Positions 7,369-16,390 of a DNA stretch of 64,000 nt are shown one piece after another. This stretch comes from Bacteroidota bacterium (GTDB taxonomy: Bacteria; Bacteroidota; Bacteroidia; Chitinophagales; Chitinophagaceae). The stretch is taken from NCBI GenBank assembly GCA_016868455.1, contig VGGV01000006.1, forward strand, positions 62,001-126,000, read 5' to 3'. Numbering within the stretch: the stretch's first letter is position 1; every line of letters begins with the position of its first letter. A model generated the notes under the pieces. The model searched no databases and was not told where the DNA came from. It was given only the letters and a program-made list of their open reading frames with translations. The position numbers were made by a program, and so were the translations under genes.

Positions 7369-8370
7369 ATGGATTTATTACTGAATATTGAACTGAATAA
7401 ACTACCAGAATCTATTACTTACCGTGACAAAAGCATGCTCGTGGGTTCCTGTTTTACCGAGCACATAGGTAATACACTGGGCGAACTGAAATTTCAAACG
7501 CTTCAAAATCCTAACGGGATACTCTTTGGCCCAGATGCTGTTTGCAAGAGCCTGCTTTCACATGTTCAAAACAAACAGTACGCAGAACAGGATTTGTTTT
7601 ACCTGAACGAAGTCTGGAACAGTTGGGACCATCATTCACGGTTTTCTCATATTCATAAAGATGAATGCCTGAAGGGAATTAATCAATCACAACAAAAAGC
7701 CCATGATTTTCTTTATGTGGCGGATTGGTTAATAATAACGCTTGGTTCTTCATTTAGTTATTTCCTCACCCCCCAACCCCCTCTCCACTTGTGGAGAGGG
7801 GGGGAGGCTGTGGCCAATTGCCACCGGGCGCCGGCCAATTGGTTTGAGAAAAAAATGCTGGAGGTTGATGAGATAAAAGAAATGCTGGAAAGCTGCCTGA
7901 AACAATTAAAACAATTCAATCCCGGTCTGAAGTTCATATTTACTGTGAGTCCTGTACGCCACATCAGAGATGGAGTGGTGGAGAACAACCGAAGCAAGGC
8001 AAGGCTGATTGAAGCCGTACATTTCATCTGCTCTAAATTTGAATCAGCCCATTATTTCCCGGCCTATGAACTGGTGATTGATGTGCTGCGGGATTACCGG
8101 TTTTATGATATTGACCTGGTGCACCCCAATTATCCTGCTACTGAATTTGTACTTGAAAAGTTTATTGAAACCTGTATTGCTGAAGAAACGCAACAACTGA
8201 TGAAGGAAATAAAGCAGATTGTGATTGCAAGAAAGCACCGCCCTTTTCAGCCGGATACCAATGCCCACCGGCAGTTTTTGAAATCCTATCTTGAAAAGGT
8301 GAAAGATTTACAGCAAAAACACAATTTTCTTGACTTGAAAGAAGAACTGAATTACTTTTCACAGGCATAG
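7369..8370 (+). CDS. GSCFA domain protein with in-frame repeat insertion
   Basis: The 333-residue product has the eponymous GSCF motif (MLVGSCFTEHIGNTLGELKF), NPNGILFGP, and the downstream ANCHRAPAN and FIFTVSPVRHIRDG blocks of the GSCFA family, an SGNH-hydrolase-like fold of unknown substrate. In relatives a short strand leads directly into the VxNCH motif. Here FLTPQPPLHLWRGGEA, encoded by a palindromic repeat, sits just before ANCHR without breaking the frame. It starts ten bases after the lyase and is probably cotranscribed. Whether the insertion is tolerated as a surface loop cannot be told from sequence alone. Confidence 0.88.
   Translation: MDLLLNIELNKLPESITYRDKSMLVGSCFTEHIGNTLGELKFQTLQNPNGILFGPDAVCKSLLSHVQNKQYAEQDLFYLNEVWNSWDHHSRFSHIHKDECLKGINQSQQKAHDFLYVADWLIITLGSSFSYFLTPQPPLHLWRGGEAVANCHRAPANWFEKKMLEVDEIKEMLESCLKQLKQFNPGLKFIFTVSPVRHIRDGVVENNRSKARLIEAVHFICSKFESAHYFPAYELVIDVLRDYRFYDIDLVHPNYPATEFVLEKFIETCIAEETQQLMKEIKQIVIARKHRPFQPDTNAHRQFLKSYLEKVKDLQQKHNFLDLKEELNYFSQA
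7766..7806 (+). repeat. In-frame palindromic repeat inside the GSCFA gene
   Basis: CCCCCTCTCC, a short loop (acttgt), and GGAGAGGGGG form a perfect long stem. In the reading frame it gives TPQPPLHLWRGGE. It belongs to the same family as the copy at 7308. Confidence 0.8.
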
Positions 8371-8374
8371 GTAT

Positions 8375-8617
8375 ATGTGGATTGTTACTGTTGTTTTCCG
8401 GCTTCAGGCCTTTGTGGCCCCGGTTAATCTTTTCGGGGCAATCGGTTTTGTCATTGGCCATGAAACATTTTTTTATCTGTTGCTTATTGTTGGTGTTATT
8501 ACGGGTATAATTGTAGCCGAATATATCCGCAGAAAGACAGGATTGGATACTTTCTTTGGCCGTATTTACGGCTTAAATGAAATGGATGAGAAATTCAAGA
8601 GGAAGAATAAGAAATAA
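8375..8617 (+). CDS. Small membrane protein, unknown function
   Basis: This 80-residue protein has one or two hydrophobic segments (about 12-28 and 31-48) followed by a basic, charged tail (EYIRRKTGLDTFFGRIYGLN, then KFKRKNKK). It begins four bases after the GSCFA stop, so it is probably in the same operon. I do not recognise a family. The conserved-looking tail and operon position support a real gene. Its end overlaps the end of galM on the other strand by 23 bases. Confidence 0.6.
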   Translation: MWIVTVVFRLQAFVAPVNLFGAIGFVIGHETFFYLLLIVGVITGIIVAEYIRRKTGLDTFFGRIYGLNEMDEKFKRKNKK

Positions 8618-9656
8618 GTTTGTAAACGGTCTTCTGATAATAGGCCTCTCCCGGCCTTAAAAAAGTAATTGGAAAAGAAGGAATATTGACAGCATTGGGA
8701 TGTTTATGCGTTTCAAGGCAGAGGCCCGAGAATGGCCCATACTGAATTTCATTTTTTCCCTCAACCTGAGGGATCCATTTGCCCGAATAAAAATGAACAA
8801 CCGGCTCGGTTGAATATACCTGCAGGCAGATTCCAAATTCCTTTGTTCTTAATTCAGCTACAAGTTTAGTTGTCTTTACCGGATCCTTCGATGCTTCATA
8901 GCTCTTATCGTATTCATCAATTTGCATCAGCCCTTCACCTATTAAGCGAAATTCTCTGAAATCATAAGCGGTGCCGGCTACATCCTCATATTCGCCGGTG
9001 GCAACAAGATTTTCTCCCTGCTTCAGTATTTTATCTGCATTTATTTTCAGTTCATGATCATGTATGGCCCCTCTGCCATTATTGAGATTGAAATAGCTAT
9101 GGTGAGTAAGATTAACCGCGGTTGGTTTATCGGTAACGGCCCTGTAGTGGTAGCTGAGTTCATCATTTTCGCTTAGCTCAAAGCGCATGACAACCTCCAG
9201 GTTGCCGGGAAATCCTTCTTCACCATCCGCACTCAGGTATTTTAATTCAAGAAAAAGACAGGGATAATGGCCGAATGAAACGATTTGCCAGACCTTCCTG
9301 TCAAACCCCTCATACCCCCCGTGCAATTGGTCGTTGCCACGGTTTGCAGATACATGAATGGTTTTTCCATCCAGAGGAAAGGAAGCGTTTTTTATCCTGT
9401 TGGCATACCTGCCCACGGCAGCCCCAAACCAGGGGTGTTGTTTTAAATATTCCGGCGACCAGTAATCTTCAATTTTATCAAAGCCGAGTACAATATCATT
9501 GGTGGTTCCGTCTGCTTTGCTTACTTTGAATGCGGTGATGATGGCCCCGTAGTTGGTAATCATTACTTCGGTATTATGCTCATTGCGCAGCGTAAACAGG
9601 TAAATGTCATCACCGGAAGAATGGGTGATGCAATATTGCCGGATTATACTGTTCAT
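8595..9656 (-). CDS. galM: Galactose mutarotase (aldose 1-epimerase)
   Basis: GalM interconverts alpha and beta anomers of galactose so that galactokinase gets its alpha substrate. The 353-residue beta-sandwich protein has the family blocks GRYANRIKNASF, NRGNDQLHGGYEGFDRKVW (catalytic His), NLTHHSYFNL (second active-site His) and the terminal GLCLETHKHPNAVN (catalytic Glu). No signal peptide is present, so it is cytoplasmic. It diverges from galK, and the two ATG codons are separated by only 24 bp, which suggests coregulation. Confidence 0.95.
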   Translation of the reverse strand: MNSIIRQYCITHSSGDDIYLFTLRNEHNTEVMITNYGAIITAFKVSKADGTTNDIVLGFDKIEDYWSPEYLKQHPWFGAAVGRYANRIKNASFPLDGKTIHVSANRGNDQLHGGYEGFDRKVWQIVSFGHYPCLFLELKYLSADGEEGFPGNLEVVMRFELSENDELSYHYRAVTDKPTAVNLTHHSYFNLNNGRGAIHDHELKINADKILKQGENLVATGEYEDVAGTAYDFREFRLIGEGLMQIDEYDKSYEASKDPVKTTKLVAELRTKEFGICLQVYSTEPVVHFYSGKWIPQVEGKNEIQYGPFSGLCLETHKHPNAVNIPSFPITFLRPGEAYYQKTVYKLISYSSS

Positions 9657-9680
9657 GCCGATTAAAATTATTCGTTTTAA

Positions 9681-10844
9681 ATGAACCGGGAAGAATTAAT
9701 GCAGGAATTCAGAAACCGCTTCCATAAAGAACCGGCCAATATCTTCTTTTGTCCCGGCCGTGTCAATCTCATCGGCGAGCATATTGACTATAACGGCGGC
9801 CGGGTAATGCCTGTTGCAATATCCATGGGCACCTGGCTGGCGGTATCAAAAAATACAGACGGGATTATCCGTTTTTACAGCCTGAACTTTCCGGAATCTG
9901 CTGAGTTGCATTTGCAGTCATCCTATTCCAAAACAGGATCAGCATGGTTTAATTACCCTCTGGGAGTTATCGACCATTTGCTGCAGGACGGGCATACTGC
10001 TTCGGGACTTGATATGCTGTTTTACGGAAACCTGCCGGTAGCAGCAGGACTTTCTTCCTCTGCCTCAATAGAAATGCTTACCGCCTTTGCCATGAAGGAA
10101 TTGTTCGCATTGAATATCTCCCGTAAAGAACTGGCAGTGATGTGCAAAGAAACCGAAAACAGGTTTATCGGGGTAAACTGTGGTATCATGGACCAGTTTG
10201 CTGTGGCAATGAGCAAAAAACATCATGCCCTACTGCTGAACTGCGATACACTGGAATATGAATACATTCCCTTTGAAGCGGGTGGTTTTTCTCTGGTGAT
10301 TATTGATACCTGTAAACAAAGAATGCTGGCTGATTCAAAATACAATGAGCGGTTTGCCGAGTGTGGCGCTGCTCTCAGACTGTTTAAAAAAGAACTGCCA
10401 CATGTGCAGAACCTCTGTGACATCAGCATGGCAGATTTTGAATTATATAAAGATATTATCAGCAACCCGGTGTTGGAAAAAAGGGCCTTGCATGTCATCA
10501 GTGAAAATCAGCGGGTAAAGGATGCAGCCTTAGCGCTGCAGACAGGCGACCTGGCGACATTTGGAAAATTGTTGTATGCTTCGCATGCATCCCTGCGTTA
10601 CCATTATGAAGTAACGGGCAGGGAACTGGATACTGTTATTGATTTTTGCAGAGGGTATAAAGACTGCCTGGGTGCAAGAATGACAGGAGCCGGTTTCGGC
10701 GGATGTGCCATCGCACTGGTAAAGGAACGTACTGCCGGGGATTTCAGTAACAGCCTGGAATCGTATTATGCAAGGGCAATAGGTTATCCGCCCAAAATTA
10801 ACTTTGCAGAGGCTGATGAAGGAGTACGGGAAATCAGATTTTAA
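9681..10844 (+). CDS. galK: Galactokinase
   Basis: GalK phosphorylates alpha-galactose to galactose-1-phosphate in the Leloir pathway. This GHMP kinase of 387 residues has the galactokinase signature GRVNLIGEHIDYNGG near the N-terminus, the ATP-binding GLSSSASIEM loop and the C-terminal GHMP motif MTGAGFGGCAIAL. The cysteine-bearing NCGIMDQFAVAM block includes the catalytic Asp. It diverges from galM. No galT or galE is in the window, so the rest of the pathway must lie elsewhere. Its last 11 bases overlap the convergent gene. Confidence 0.97.
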   Translation: MNREELMQEFRNRFHKEPANIFFCPGRVNLIGEHIDYNGGRVMPVAISMGTWLAVSKNTDGIIRFYSLNFPESAELHLQSSYSKTGSAWFNYPLGVIDHLLQDGHTASGLDMLFYGNLPVAAGLSSSASIEMLTAFAMKELFALNISRKELAVMCKETENRFIGVNCGIMDQFAVAMSKKHHALLLNCDTLEYEYIPFEAGGFSLVIIDTCKQRMLADSKYNERFAECGAALRLFKKELPHVQNLCDISMADFELYKDIISNPVLEKRALHVISENQRVKDAALALQTGDLATFGKLLYASHASLRYHYEVTGRELDTVIDFCRGYKDCLGARMTGAGFGGCAIALVKERTAGDFSNSLESYYARAIGYPPKINFAEADEGVREIRF

Positions 10845-11931
10845 ACCGGTAGGATGCAGCAAGGAATTCTTCCAGGCTCTTCAGCAGGGTAAGCTGGTTC
10901 AGGGTCCTGTCAAAGTTCTGTTCAGGATAAGCTACCTGGTAATAGGCATCGCCATTCAGGTAATCAGTTAAAAAACGAAGGGCCTGCATATAGATCATCA
11001 GCAACCCTGCGCTGTGTATATATTTTCTTTCGGAAGAACTGAGTTGCCCGCCCAGCACATCAAGGTACCCGCCGAGGATGGCTTCATAAAAATCTTTTCT
11101 TACAGACAATGTACCCTCAACACTGTTTTCATCCCTGCTGCACACCATAGAGCGGATCATATCCCCAATATCAGAAAAGAAATAACCGGGCATTACGGTA
11201 TCATAATCAACCAGGCAAACCGGTTTGCCGGTTTTTTGATGAAAAAGGATATTGCTGATTTTGGCATCATGGTGCATCACTCTCCTGGAAAACTCGCCCG
11301 ATTCTGTTATGATTTCAAAAAAATGTTTGTAACGCTCCCGCTGTTTCAGTTCGCTTACCAGGGTTACCGCTTTAGCCATCCGTTCGCAGAGCTCTGTGTT
11401 CAGCGATTCCTCAAATTGCCGGTAGCGCAAACTGAGGCTATGAAAACCGGGAATGATTTCTTTCAGCAAGTTTGTGTTCATGTCTTCAAAGGCCGCTGTA
11501 AATTTTGCAAAAGCCCGGGCGGTTGCTTTTGTCTGGGCGGGTTTTAAGGCAACGTTTATTGTTTTACTGTCAGGTATCCATTCAAAGGCCCTCCAGTAAC
11601 CCCCGGTTTCATCCACATACAAGGTTGCCTGTCCTTCATAATAAACAGGGGCGGGCATACGCAAGCCGGTGAATTCAAATTCAGCATACTGCCAGATATA
11701 GATATAATTTTCCTGTACATCATGGGGTTTTGAAAAAACATGGGTATTTATCTTCTGGAGAAAGAAATCCGGTTTTAGTTCACAGGAAACCTTATAAGAA
11801 CGGTTAATTAACCCGTGACCGATTTTTTCAACCGTTATCTTTCCTGCAGAGTGTGGCGGCAAACCGGGACTGTACGATGTAAATGCCTCCAGCACTTCCT
11901 GTGGTACTTCATTACTCATCATAGCTTTCAT
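10834..11931 (-). CDS. Aminoglycoside phosphotransferase-family sugar kinase-like protein
   Basis: The product has the APH/choline kinase-like fold: the catalytic loop MHHDAKISNILFHQ (Brenner motif HxDxxxxN) and VDYDTVMPG, the counterpart of the metal-binding DFG-like motif. Its place beside galK/galM and its resemblance to N-acetylhexosamine kinase-like proteins suggest a small sugar as substrate, but this is inference. The track start at 11976 adds a hydrophobic stretch without support; the ATG at 11931 (MKAMMSNEVPQEV) is likelier, giving 365 residues. Confidence 0.8.
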   Translation of the reverse strand: MKAMMSNEVPQEVLEAFTSYSPGLPPHSAGKITVEKIGHGLINRSYKVSCELKPDFFLQKINTHVFSKPHDVQENYIYIWQYAEFEFTGLRMPAPVYYEGQATLYVDETGGYWRAFEWIPDSKTINVALKPAQTKATARAFAKFTAAFEDMNTNLLKEIIPGFHSLSLRYRQFEESLNTELCERMAKAVTLVSELKQRERYKHFFEIITESGEFSRRVMHHDAKISNILFHQKTGKPVCLVDYDTVMPGYFFSDIGDMIRSMVCSRDENSVEGTLSVRKDFYEAILGGYLDVLGGQLSSSERKYIHSAGLLMIYMQALRFLTDYLNGDAYYQVAYPEQNFDRTLNQLTLLKSLEEFLAASYRFKI

Positions 11932-12008
11932 GGGATGAATATAAGAAGAGTGAGAAAAAAAGACAATGAAAAACACCCCGGCAAAAAGCTGCAGACCCTG
12001 AATAACGG

Positions 12009-12617
12009 TTAATGTATCCGGTCGCCCCTTAGCTCCAGTTTTTGCATTACCCCGGCTTCATACTCCAGCCAGTCTTTCCAGCGGCGGCGCACTTTTTCCT
12101 TGTCAACATAAGTTTCGGCCAATCCGATAAAGAGGGTATAATGCCCGGCCTCGCTTTCCATAAAGCGCCGGTAGAAGTTCTTCATATATTCATCATTCAG
12201 CCCTTCGCTCAGCCTTTTAAAACGTTCGCAGCTTCTTGCTTCAATCAGCGCCATGGTCAATAACTGGTCAAGCAGGCGTCCTTCAGCATTCCCCCCTTTT
12301 TGCTGAAAATCAAGCAGGGCATTCACATACTCATCCTTGCGCTGTTTGCCCAGTTTCAGTTTTCTTTTTTGTAATTCGGTCAATACCAGCCTGAAATGTC
12401 CCCATTCCTCCGTTACCACCGGCGCCAGCTCTGTTACAAGTTTTTCTTTGTCGCTGTGTCGCTGGATAATAGAAATGCAGGATGTGGCGGCTTTTTGTTC
12501 ACAATAGGCATGGTCGGTAAGTATTTCCTGCAAAGAAATACCCGCCAGGTTTACCCAGCGGGGATCAGAGGGAAGCTGCAAACCAAGAATATTCCGGGTA
12601 TCCTGGGACAAATCCAT
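12009..12617 (-). CDS. miaE: tRNA-(ms2io6A)-hydroxylase
   Basis: MiaE is a non-haem diiron monooxygenase that hydroxylates the isopentenyl side chain of the modified adenosine at tRNA position 37. The 202-residue helical protein has the ferritin-like iron-ligand pattern: DHAYCEQKAA, EEWGHFRLV (ExxH), and later EARSCERF with ESEAGHYTLF (ExxH). Length and ligand spacing fit the family. It stands alone on the minus strand between a kinase-like gene and rpsO. The product is cytoplasmic. Confidence 0.93.
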   Translation of the reverse strand: MDLSQDTRNILGLQLPSDPRWVNLAGISLQEILTDHAYCEQKAATSCISIIQRHSDKEKLVTELAPVVTEEWGHFRLVLTELQKRKLKLGKQRKDEYVNALLDFQQKGGNAEGRLLDQLLTMALIEARSCERFKRLSEGLNDEYMKNFYRRFMESEAGHYTLFIGLAETYVDKEKVRRRWKDWLEYEAGVMQKLELRGDRIH

Positions 12618-12693
12618 GGCGCAAATGTAGACTATGTATTAAAAACCAGCAGTGATAAAGTCCTGTGAATCTTAAAAATAGCCATTCAAAGCT

Positions 12694-12724
12694 ATTGCTG
12701 TTCACATTATCTGGCTTACCTTTG
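12694..12724 (+). promoter_or_regulatory. Promoter of rpsO
   Basis: ATTG (12694-12697), 19 nt, TACCTTTG (12717-12724): one mismatch from consensus at correct spacing. It leaves a leader of roughly 48 nt before the S15 start codon. Confidence 0.7.
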
Positions 12725-12776
12725 CCGCCTTAAATATTGGATGAAAAAAATCGGATGAAACTTAAAAATTAAAAAG

Positions 12777-13046
12777 ATGCCCTTAACAAAAGAAAAAAAA
12801 TCAGAAGTTTTAAAAACTTATGCCGGTTCAGAAAAAAGTACCGGCTCCATCGAAGGACAGATCGCCCTTCTGACGGAAAGGATCGCCCAGATCAGTAATC
12901 ATTTACAGGACAACAAAAAAGATTTCTCCACGCATCGCGGACTGATGCAGTTAGTAGGTAAACGTAAGAGACTGCTGAACTACATGCAAAAGCACAACCT
13001 AACCGGCTACCGCCAGCTGATTGAGAAACTTGGAATAAGAAAGTAA
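12777..13046 (+). CDS. rpsO: 30S ribosomal protein S15
   Basis: S15 binds the central domain of 16S rRNA early in small-subunit assembly. The 89-residue product has the S15 core: GSIEGQIALLTERIAQISNHL, then the HRGLMQLVGKRKRLLNYM motif that contacts rRNA, and ends LIEKLGIRK. Length is exact for the family. It lies upstream of pnp, as in many bacteria, but a hairpin and about 220 bases separate them. Confidence 0.98.
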   Translation: MPLTKEKKSEVLKTYAGSEKSTGSIEGQIALLTERIAQISNHLQDNKKDFSTHRGLMQLVGKRKRLLNYMQKHNLTGYRQLIEKLGIRK

Positions 13047-13063
13047 GGTAACAGTCTGCTAAA

Positions 13064-13086
13064 TCCCCCAACGGGGGACTTTTAGT
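13064..13086 (+). terminator. Probable terminator or palindromic repeat after rpsO
   Basis: TCCCCCAACGGGGGA is a short GC-rich hairpin followed by CTTTTAG. It may end the rpsO transcript. Its CCCCCAAC core also resembles the palindromic repeats at 7308 and 7766. Confidence 0.5.
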
Positions 13087-13269
13087 TTCTGCTATACACC
13101 GTTTCTTTTTTACTCATTGAATTTTCTGCTTTTGCCCAGTAGCGAACAGAACCCCCGAAGAGTGCGACGCAAGGGACGATGATAGTAGTAATGCAGCTGA
13201 CCTAATAAAAATTCTTCAGAAGGTTTGGATGTTAACCATAAACAACAAACCATAAACTACAAACTAATT
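13087..13269 (+). other. rpsO-pnp intergenic region
   Basis: There is no supported gene. A GC-rich block at about 13140-13202 (agcgaacagaacccccgaag and onwards to gcagctgacc) looks unlike its surroundings. It is followed by an AT-rich tract of imperfect ccataaac/aacaaa units (13230-13266) up to the pnp start codon. No clear TAnnTTTG promoter is visible. Confidence 0.4.
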
Positions 13270-15450
13270 ATGTTACAACAACCTATTCGCAAAACATTTG
13301 ATATAGGCGGAGGCCGCATGGTTACCATAGAAACCGGCAGACTGGCCCGCCAGGCCGACGGCGCTGTTACCGTAAGCCAGGGCAATTGTATGATACTGGC
13401 AACAGTATGTGCAACCAATGAACCCCGGGAGGGGCAAAGCTTCTTTCCGCTTTCAGTTGACTACCAGGAAAAATTTGCAGCCGCCGGCCGCATTCCGGGT
13501 TCTTTTTTTAAGAGAGAAGCAAAGCTGAACGACTATGAAGTGCTGACCAGCCGCCTGATTGACCGGGCGCTGCGTCCGCTGTTCCCGGAAGATTATTTCT
13601 GCGATGTGCAGGTGCTGGTCACATTGATATCCAGCGACCCGGATGTTATGCCCGACTCGCTGGCCTGCCTGGCAGCATCTGCAGCGCTGGCAGTCTCAGA
13701 TATCCCAATTAAAGAGATCATTTCTGAGGTAAGGGTATCCCGCATAGGCGGAGAGTTTGTGGTAAATCCCACCCGAAGCCAGATGGAAAGTTCAGATATG
13801 GATTTCATTATCGCTGCCACCGAAAAGAACCTGATGATGGTGGAAGGGGAGGCCCAGGAATGCAGCGAAGCCGACCTGGTGAAGGCCCTGCAGATAGCCC
13901 ATGATGCCATTCGTATACAGGTAAAGACACAGGAAGAACTCAGGGAAATGGCCGGGGTGAAAGGCAAAAGGGAGTATACCAAACCTGCTACTGATGAAGC
14001 GCTGAAAGCAAAAGTGTATGCCTTTGCACAACCAAAAGTATATGAAGTGGCAAAAGGCAAACTGAGCAAGCATGAAAGAAGCGACCGATTTGAGGCCATT
14101 AAAACTGAGCTGGATGAATTCCTGCTGAAAGAATATAATGTGGCGGAGGGTGAAAGCCTGCCTGACCTTACAAAGAAGCTGGCTTCACAATATTTTGGCG
14201 ACCTGCAATATGATGTTGTAAGGGATATGATACTGGATGAAAGGGTAAGGCTGGATGGCCGTAACCTCGAAACTGTCCGCCCGCTGGATATGGAAGTGGA
14301 TGTGTTGCCTTCACCCCACGGCGCATCAATTTTTACAAGAGGTGAAACCCAATCACTTACCACGGTTACATTAGGTACTCCTTTAGATGAGTTGTTGATT
14401 GAAAGTGCAGCCGTTTCCAGGGATTCCAAGTTCTACCTGCACTATAATTTCCCTCCCTTTTCTACCGGTGAAGTAAAGATGATGAGAGGGCAGAGCCGCA
14501 GGGAAGTGGGGCATGGTAACCTGGCACAGCGTTCATTAAAACAAATGATGCCCGGGAACGATTATCCTTATACCGTAAGGGTAGTGAGTGATATCCTGGA
14601 GTCCAACGGTTCATCCTCCATGGCTACTGTATGTGCCGGATCACTGGCATTAATGGATGCCGGGATACCCGTACCCAAACATGTAAGCGGTGTGGCGATG
14701 GGGCTTATCACCAAAAACGACAAATATGCCGTATTGACCGATATATTGGGCGATGAAGACCACCTCGGGGACATGGATTTCAAAGTAACGGGAACAAGGG
14801 AGGGTATTTGCGGTGTACAGATGGATATTAAAGTGGATGGTCTGAAAATGGAAGTAATGCAACAAGCGCTGGAACAGGCAAGAAAAGCCCGTTTGCACAT
14901 ACTGGATGCCATGTACAACTGCATTCCCGAAGCAAGACCCGATGTGAAGCCACATGCCCCCCGAATGGTGAAGCTGTTTATTGACAAAGAATTTATCGGA
15001 GCTGTAATCGGCCCCGGTGGCAAGGTGATACAGGAAATACAAAGAGAAACCGGCACTACGATCAACCTTGAAGAAATAAACAACAGGGGTGAGGTTAGCA
15101 TTTTTGGTTCCAATAAAGAAGGAGTGGATAAGGCGGCATCATGGATCAAAGGCATTGTGGCAGTACCTACCGTTGGCGACACCTATGAGGCGACAGTAAA
15201 ATCCATCATGCCTTTTGGCGCCTTTGTTGAATTTCTTCCCGGCAAGCAGGGCCTTGTTCATATAAGCGAGGTTAGCTGGAAACGCCTGGAAACGCTGGAT
15301 GGTGTGGTGAAAGAAGGAGATATGATGAAAGTGAAACTGATAGGTACCGATCCCAAATCAGGCAAGTTTAAGCTATCAAGAAAAGTACTGATACCAAAAC
15401 CCGAACAGAAACCAAGGGAACAACAGACGCCGCCGGCACAGCCGGGATAA
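13270..15450 (+). CDS. pnp: Polyribonucleotide nucleotidyltransferase (PNPase)
   Basis: PNPase degrades RNA 3' to 5' by phosphorolysis. Two RNase PH-like domains (the first begins QPIRKTFDIGGGR, the second contains IFTRGETQSLTTVTLGT and FPPFSTGEVKMMRGQSRREVGHG) flank a helical linker. They are followed by a KH domain (IDKEFIGAVIGPGGKVIQEI) and an S1 domain (GDTYEATVKSIMPFGAFVEF). I chose the ATG at 13270 (MLQQPIRKTF); the track start at 13225 would translate the AT-rich leader tract. The 726-residue length is typical. An intrinsic terminator follows. Confidence 0.97.
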   Translation: MLQQPIRKTFDIGGGRMVTIETGRLARQADGAVTVSQGNCMILATVCATNEPREGQSFFPLSVDYQEKFAAAGRIPGSFFKREAKLNDYEVLTSRLIDRALRPLFPEDYFCDVQVLVTLISSDPDVMPDSLACLAASAALAVSDIPIKEIISEVRVSRIGGEFVVNPTRSQMESSDMDFIIAATEKNLMMVEGEAQECSEADLVKALQIAHDAIRIQVKTQEELREMAGVKGKREYTKPATDEALKAKVYAFAQPKVYEVAKGKLSKHERSDRFEAIKTELDEFLLKEYNVAEGESLPDLTKKLASQYFGDLQYDVVRDMILDERVRLDGRNLETVRPLDMEVDVLPSPHGASIFTRGETQSLTTVTLGTPLDELLIESAAVSRDSKFYLHYNFPPFSTGEVKMMRGQSRREVGHGNLAQRSLKQMMPGNDYPYTVRVVSDILESNGSSSMATVCAGSLALMDAGIPVPKHVSGVAMGLITKNDKYAVLTDILGDEDHLGDMDFKVTGTREGICGVQMDIKVDGLKMEVMQQALEQARKARLHILDAMYNCIPEARPDVKPHAPRMVKLFIDKEFIGAVIGPGGKVIQEIQRETGTTINLEEINNRGEVSIFGSNKEGVDKAASWIKGIVAVPTVGDTYEATVKSIMPFGAFVEFLPGKQGLVHISEVSWKRLETLDGVVKEGDMMKVKLIGTDPKSGKFKLSRKVLIPKPEQKPREQQTPPAQPG

Positions 15451-15466
15451 TTTATTAAATAACTTT

Positions 15467-15493
15467 ACCCCGGCATCACCGTCGGGGTTTTTT
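15467..15493 (+). terminator. Terminator of pnp, abutting the prmA start codon
   Basis: ACCCCG and CGGGGT form a stem around an 11-nt loop, followed by TTTTTT. The next base begins the ATG of prmA. Confidence 0.85.
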
Positions 15494-16309
15494 ATGTCCA
15501 GTCATATTGAGATAAAATTTACTGATCTCCTGCCTGAGCAATTTGAACTTCTTATTGCTCATCTTACTGAAGCAGGGTTTGAGGGTTTTGAAGAAAACGA
15601 GACTGAACTGAAGGCATTCATTCCGGAAAAAAATTATGATAAAGCATTACTCCATGAACTGGCCTATAAATATCAGCTTCCCTTTACAGAGAAAATTATT
15701 CCTGAACAAACCTGGGATGCAGCCTGGGAGACGGGCTTTCAACCTGTAGTCGTTGACGATTTTGTAACCATCCGGGCAGATTTTCATGAACCTGCAAAGA
15801 GTACCAGGCATGAAATCATTATCACTCCCAAAATGAGTTTTGGAACCGGTCACCATGCCACTACCTGTATGATGGTGCAGCATATGAGGACTATTGATTT
15901 TACCGGAAAAAAAGTTCTTGATTTTGGCGCCGGTACGGGCATCCTTGCCATCCTTGCTGAAAAACTGGGAGCAGGGGAAATTACAGCCATTGACCATGAT
16001 GACTGGAGCATCAGCAATGCGGCAGAAAACATAGAAAAAAATCAATGCAGGAAAATAGAATTGCGCAAAGCTGATTCGTTGCCGGAGAGGCAACAGTACG
16101 ATATTATTCTTGCCAATATCAACAAGAATGTGATCGCCGGAAATTTTGCATCTTTTGCGGCTAATTTAATACCTGGCGGCGTTTTATTGCTGAGCGGACT
16201 GCTGGCGGATGATGAAGAGGAAATCAAACGACTGGCGGCTTCATTTAACATGATACTTTCGGCAAAAAAGGAACAAAGCCAGTGGATTTGCTTAAGACTC
16301 AGTTGTTAA
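15494..16309 (+). CDS. prmA: Ribosomal protein L11 methyltransferase
   Basis: PrmA trimethylates lysines and the N-terminus of ribosomal protein L11. The 271-residue product has an N-terminal substrate-recognition domain and a Rossmann methyltransferase domain with SAM motif I (VLDFGAGTGILAILAEKLGA), the acidic motif AIDHDDWSISNAAENI, and DIILANINKNVI, the PrmA form of motif IV (NI.xN). MSFGTGHHATT just before motif I is also family-specific. The ATG follows immediately after the T-run of the pnp terminator, so prmA must use read-through or a promoter inside or upstream of that hairpin. Confidence 0.94.
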   Translation: MSSHIEIKFTDLLPEQFELLIAHLTEAGFEGFEENETELKAFIPEKNYDKALLHELAYKYQLPFTEKIIPEQTWDAAWETGFQPVVVDDFVTIRADFHEPAKSTRHEIIITPKMSFGTGHHATTCMMVQHMRTIDFTGKKVLDFGAGTGILAILAEKLGAGEITAIDHDDWSISNAAENIEKNQCRKIELRKADSLPERQQYDIILANINKNVIAGNFASFAANLIPGGVLLLSGLLADDEEEIKRLAASFNMILSAKKEQSQWICLRLSC

Positions 16310-16359
16310 TATCATATTTCCCGGCCATTAAATTACTGTTACCAATCTGTCTTTTTACC

Positions 16360-16367
16360 TATTTTTG
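16360..16367 (+). promoter_or_regulatory. -7 element upstream of plsY
   Basis: TATTTTTG fits TAnnTTTG and lies 23 bases before the plsY ATG. The -33 region is weak (TGTT), so support is moderate. Confidence 0.4.
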
Positions 16368-16390
16368 CAGTTCCCTTTGGATGGGTTTCT

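Noticed and set aside
13593-14429. 278-residue minus-strand Ser-rich ORF, and similar ORFs inside pnp
   Set aside because: Antisense to the well-supported PNPase; the serine richness comes from complementing Glu/Arg codons.
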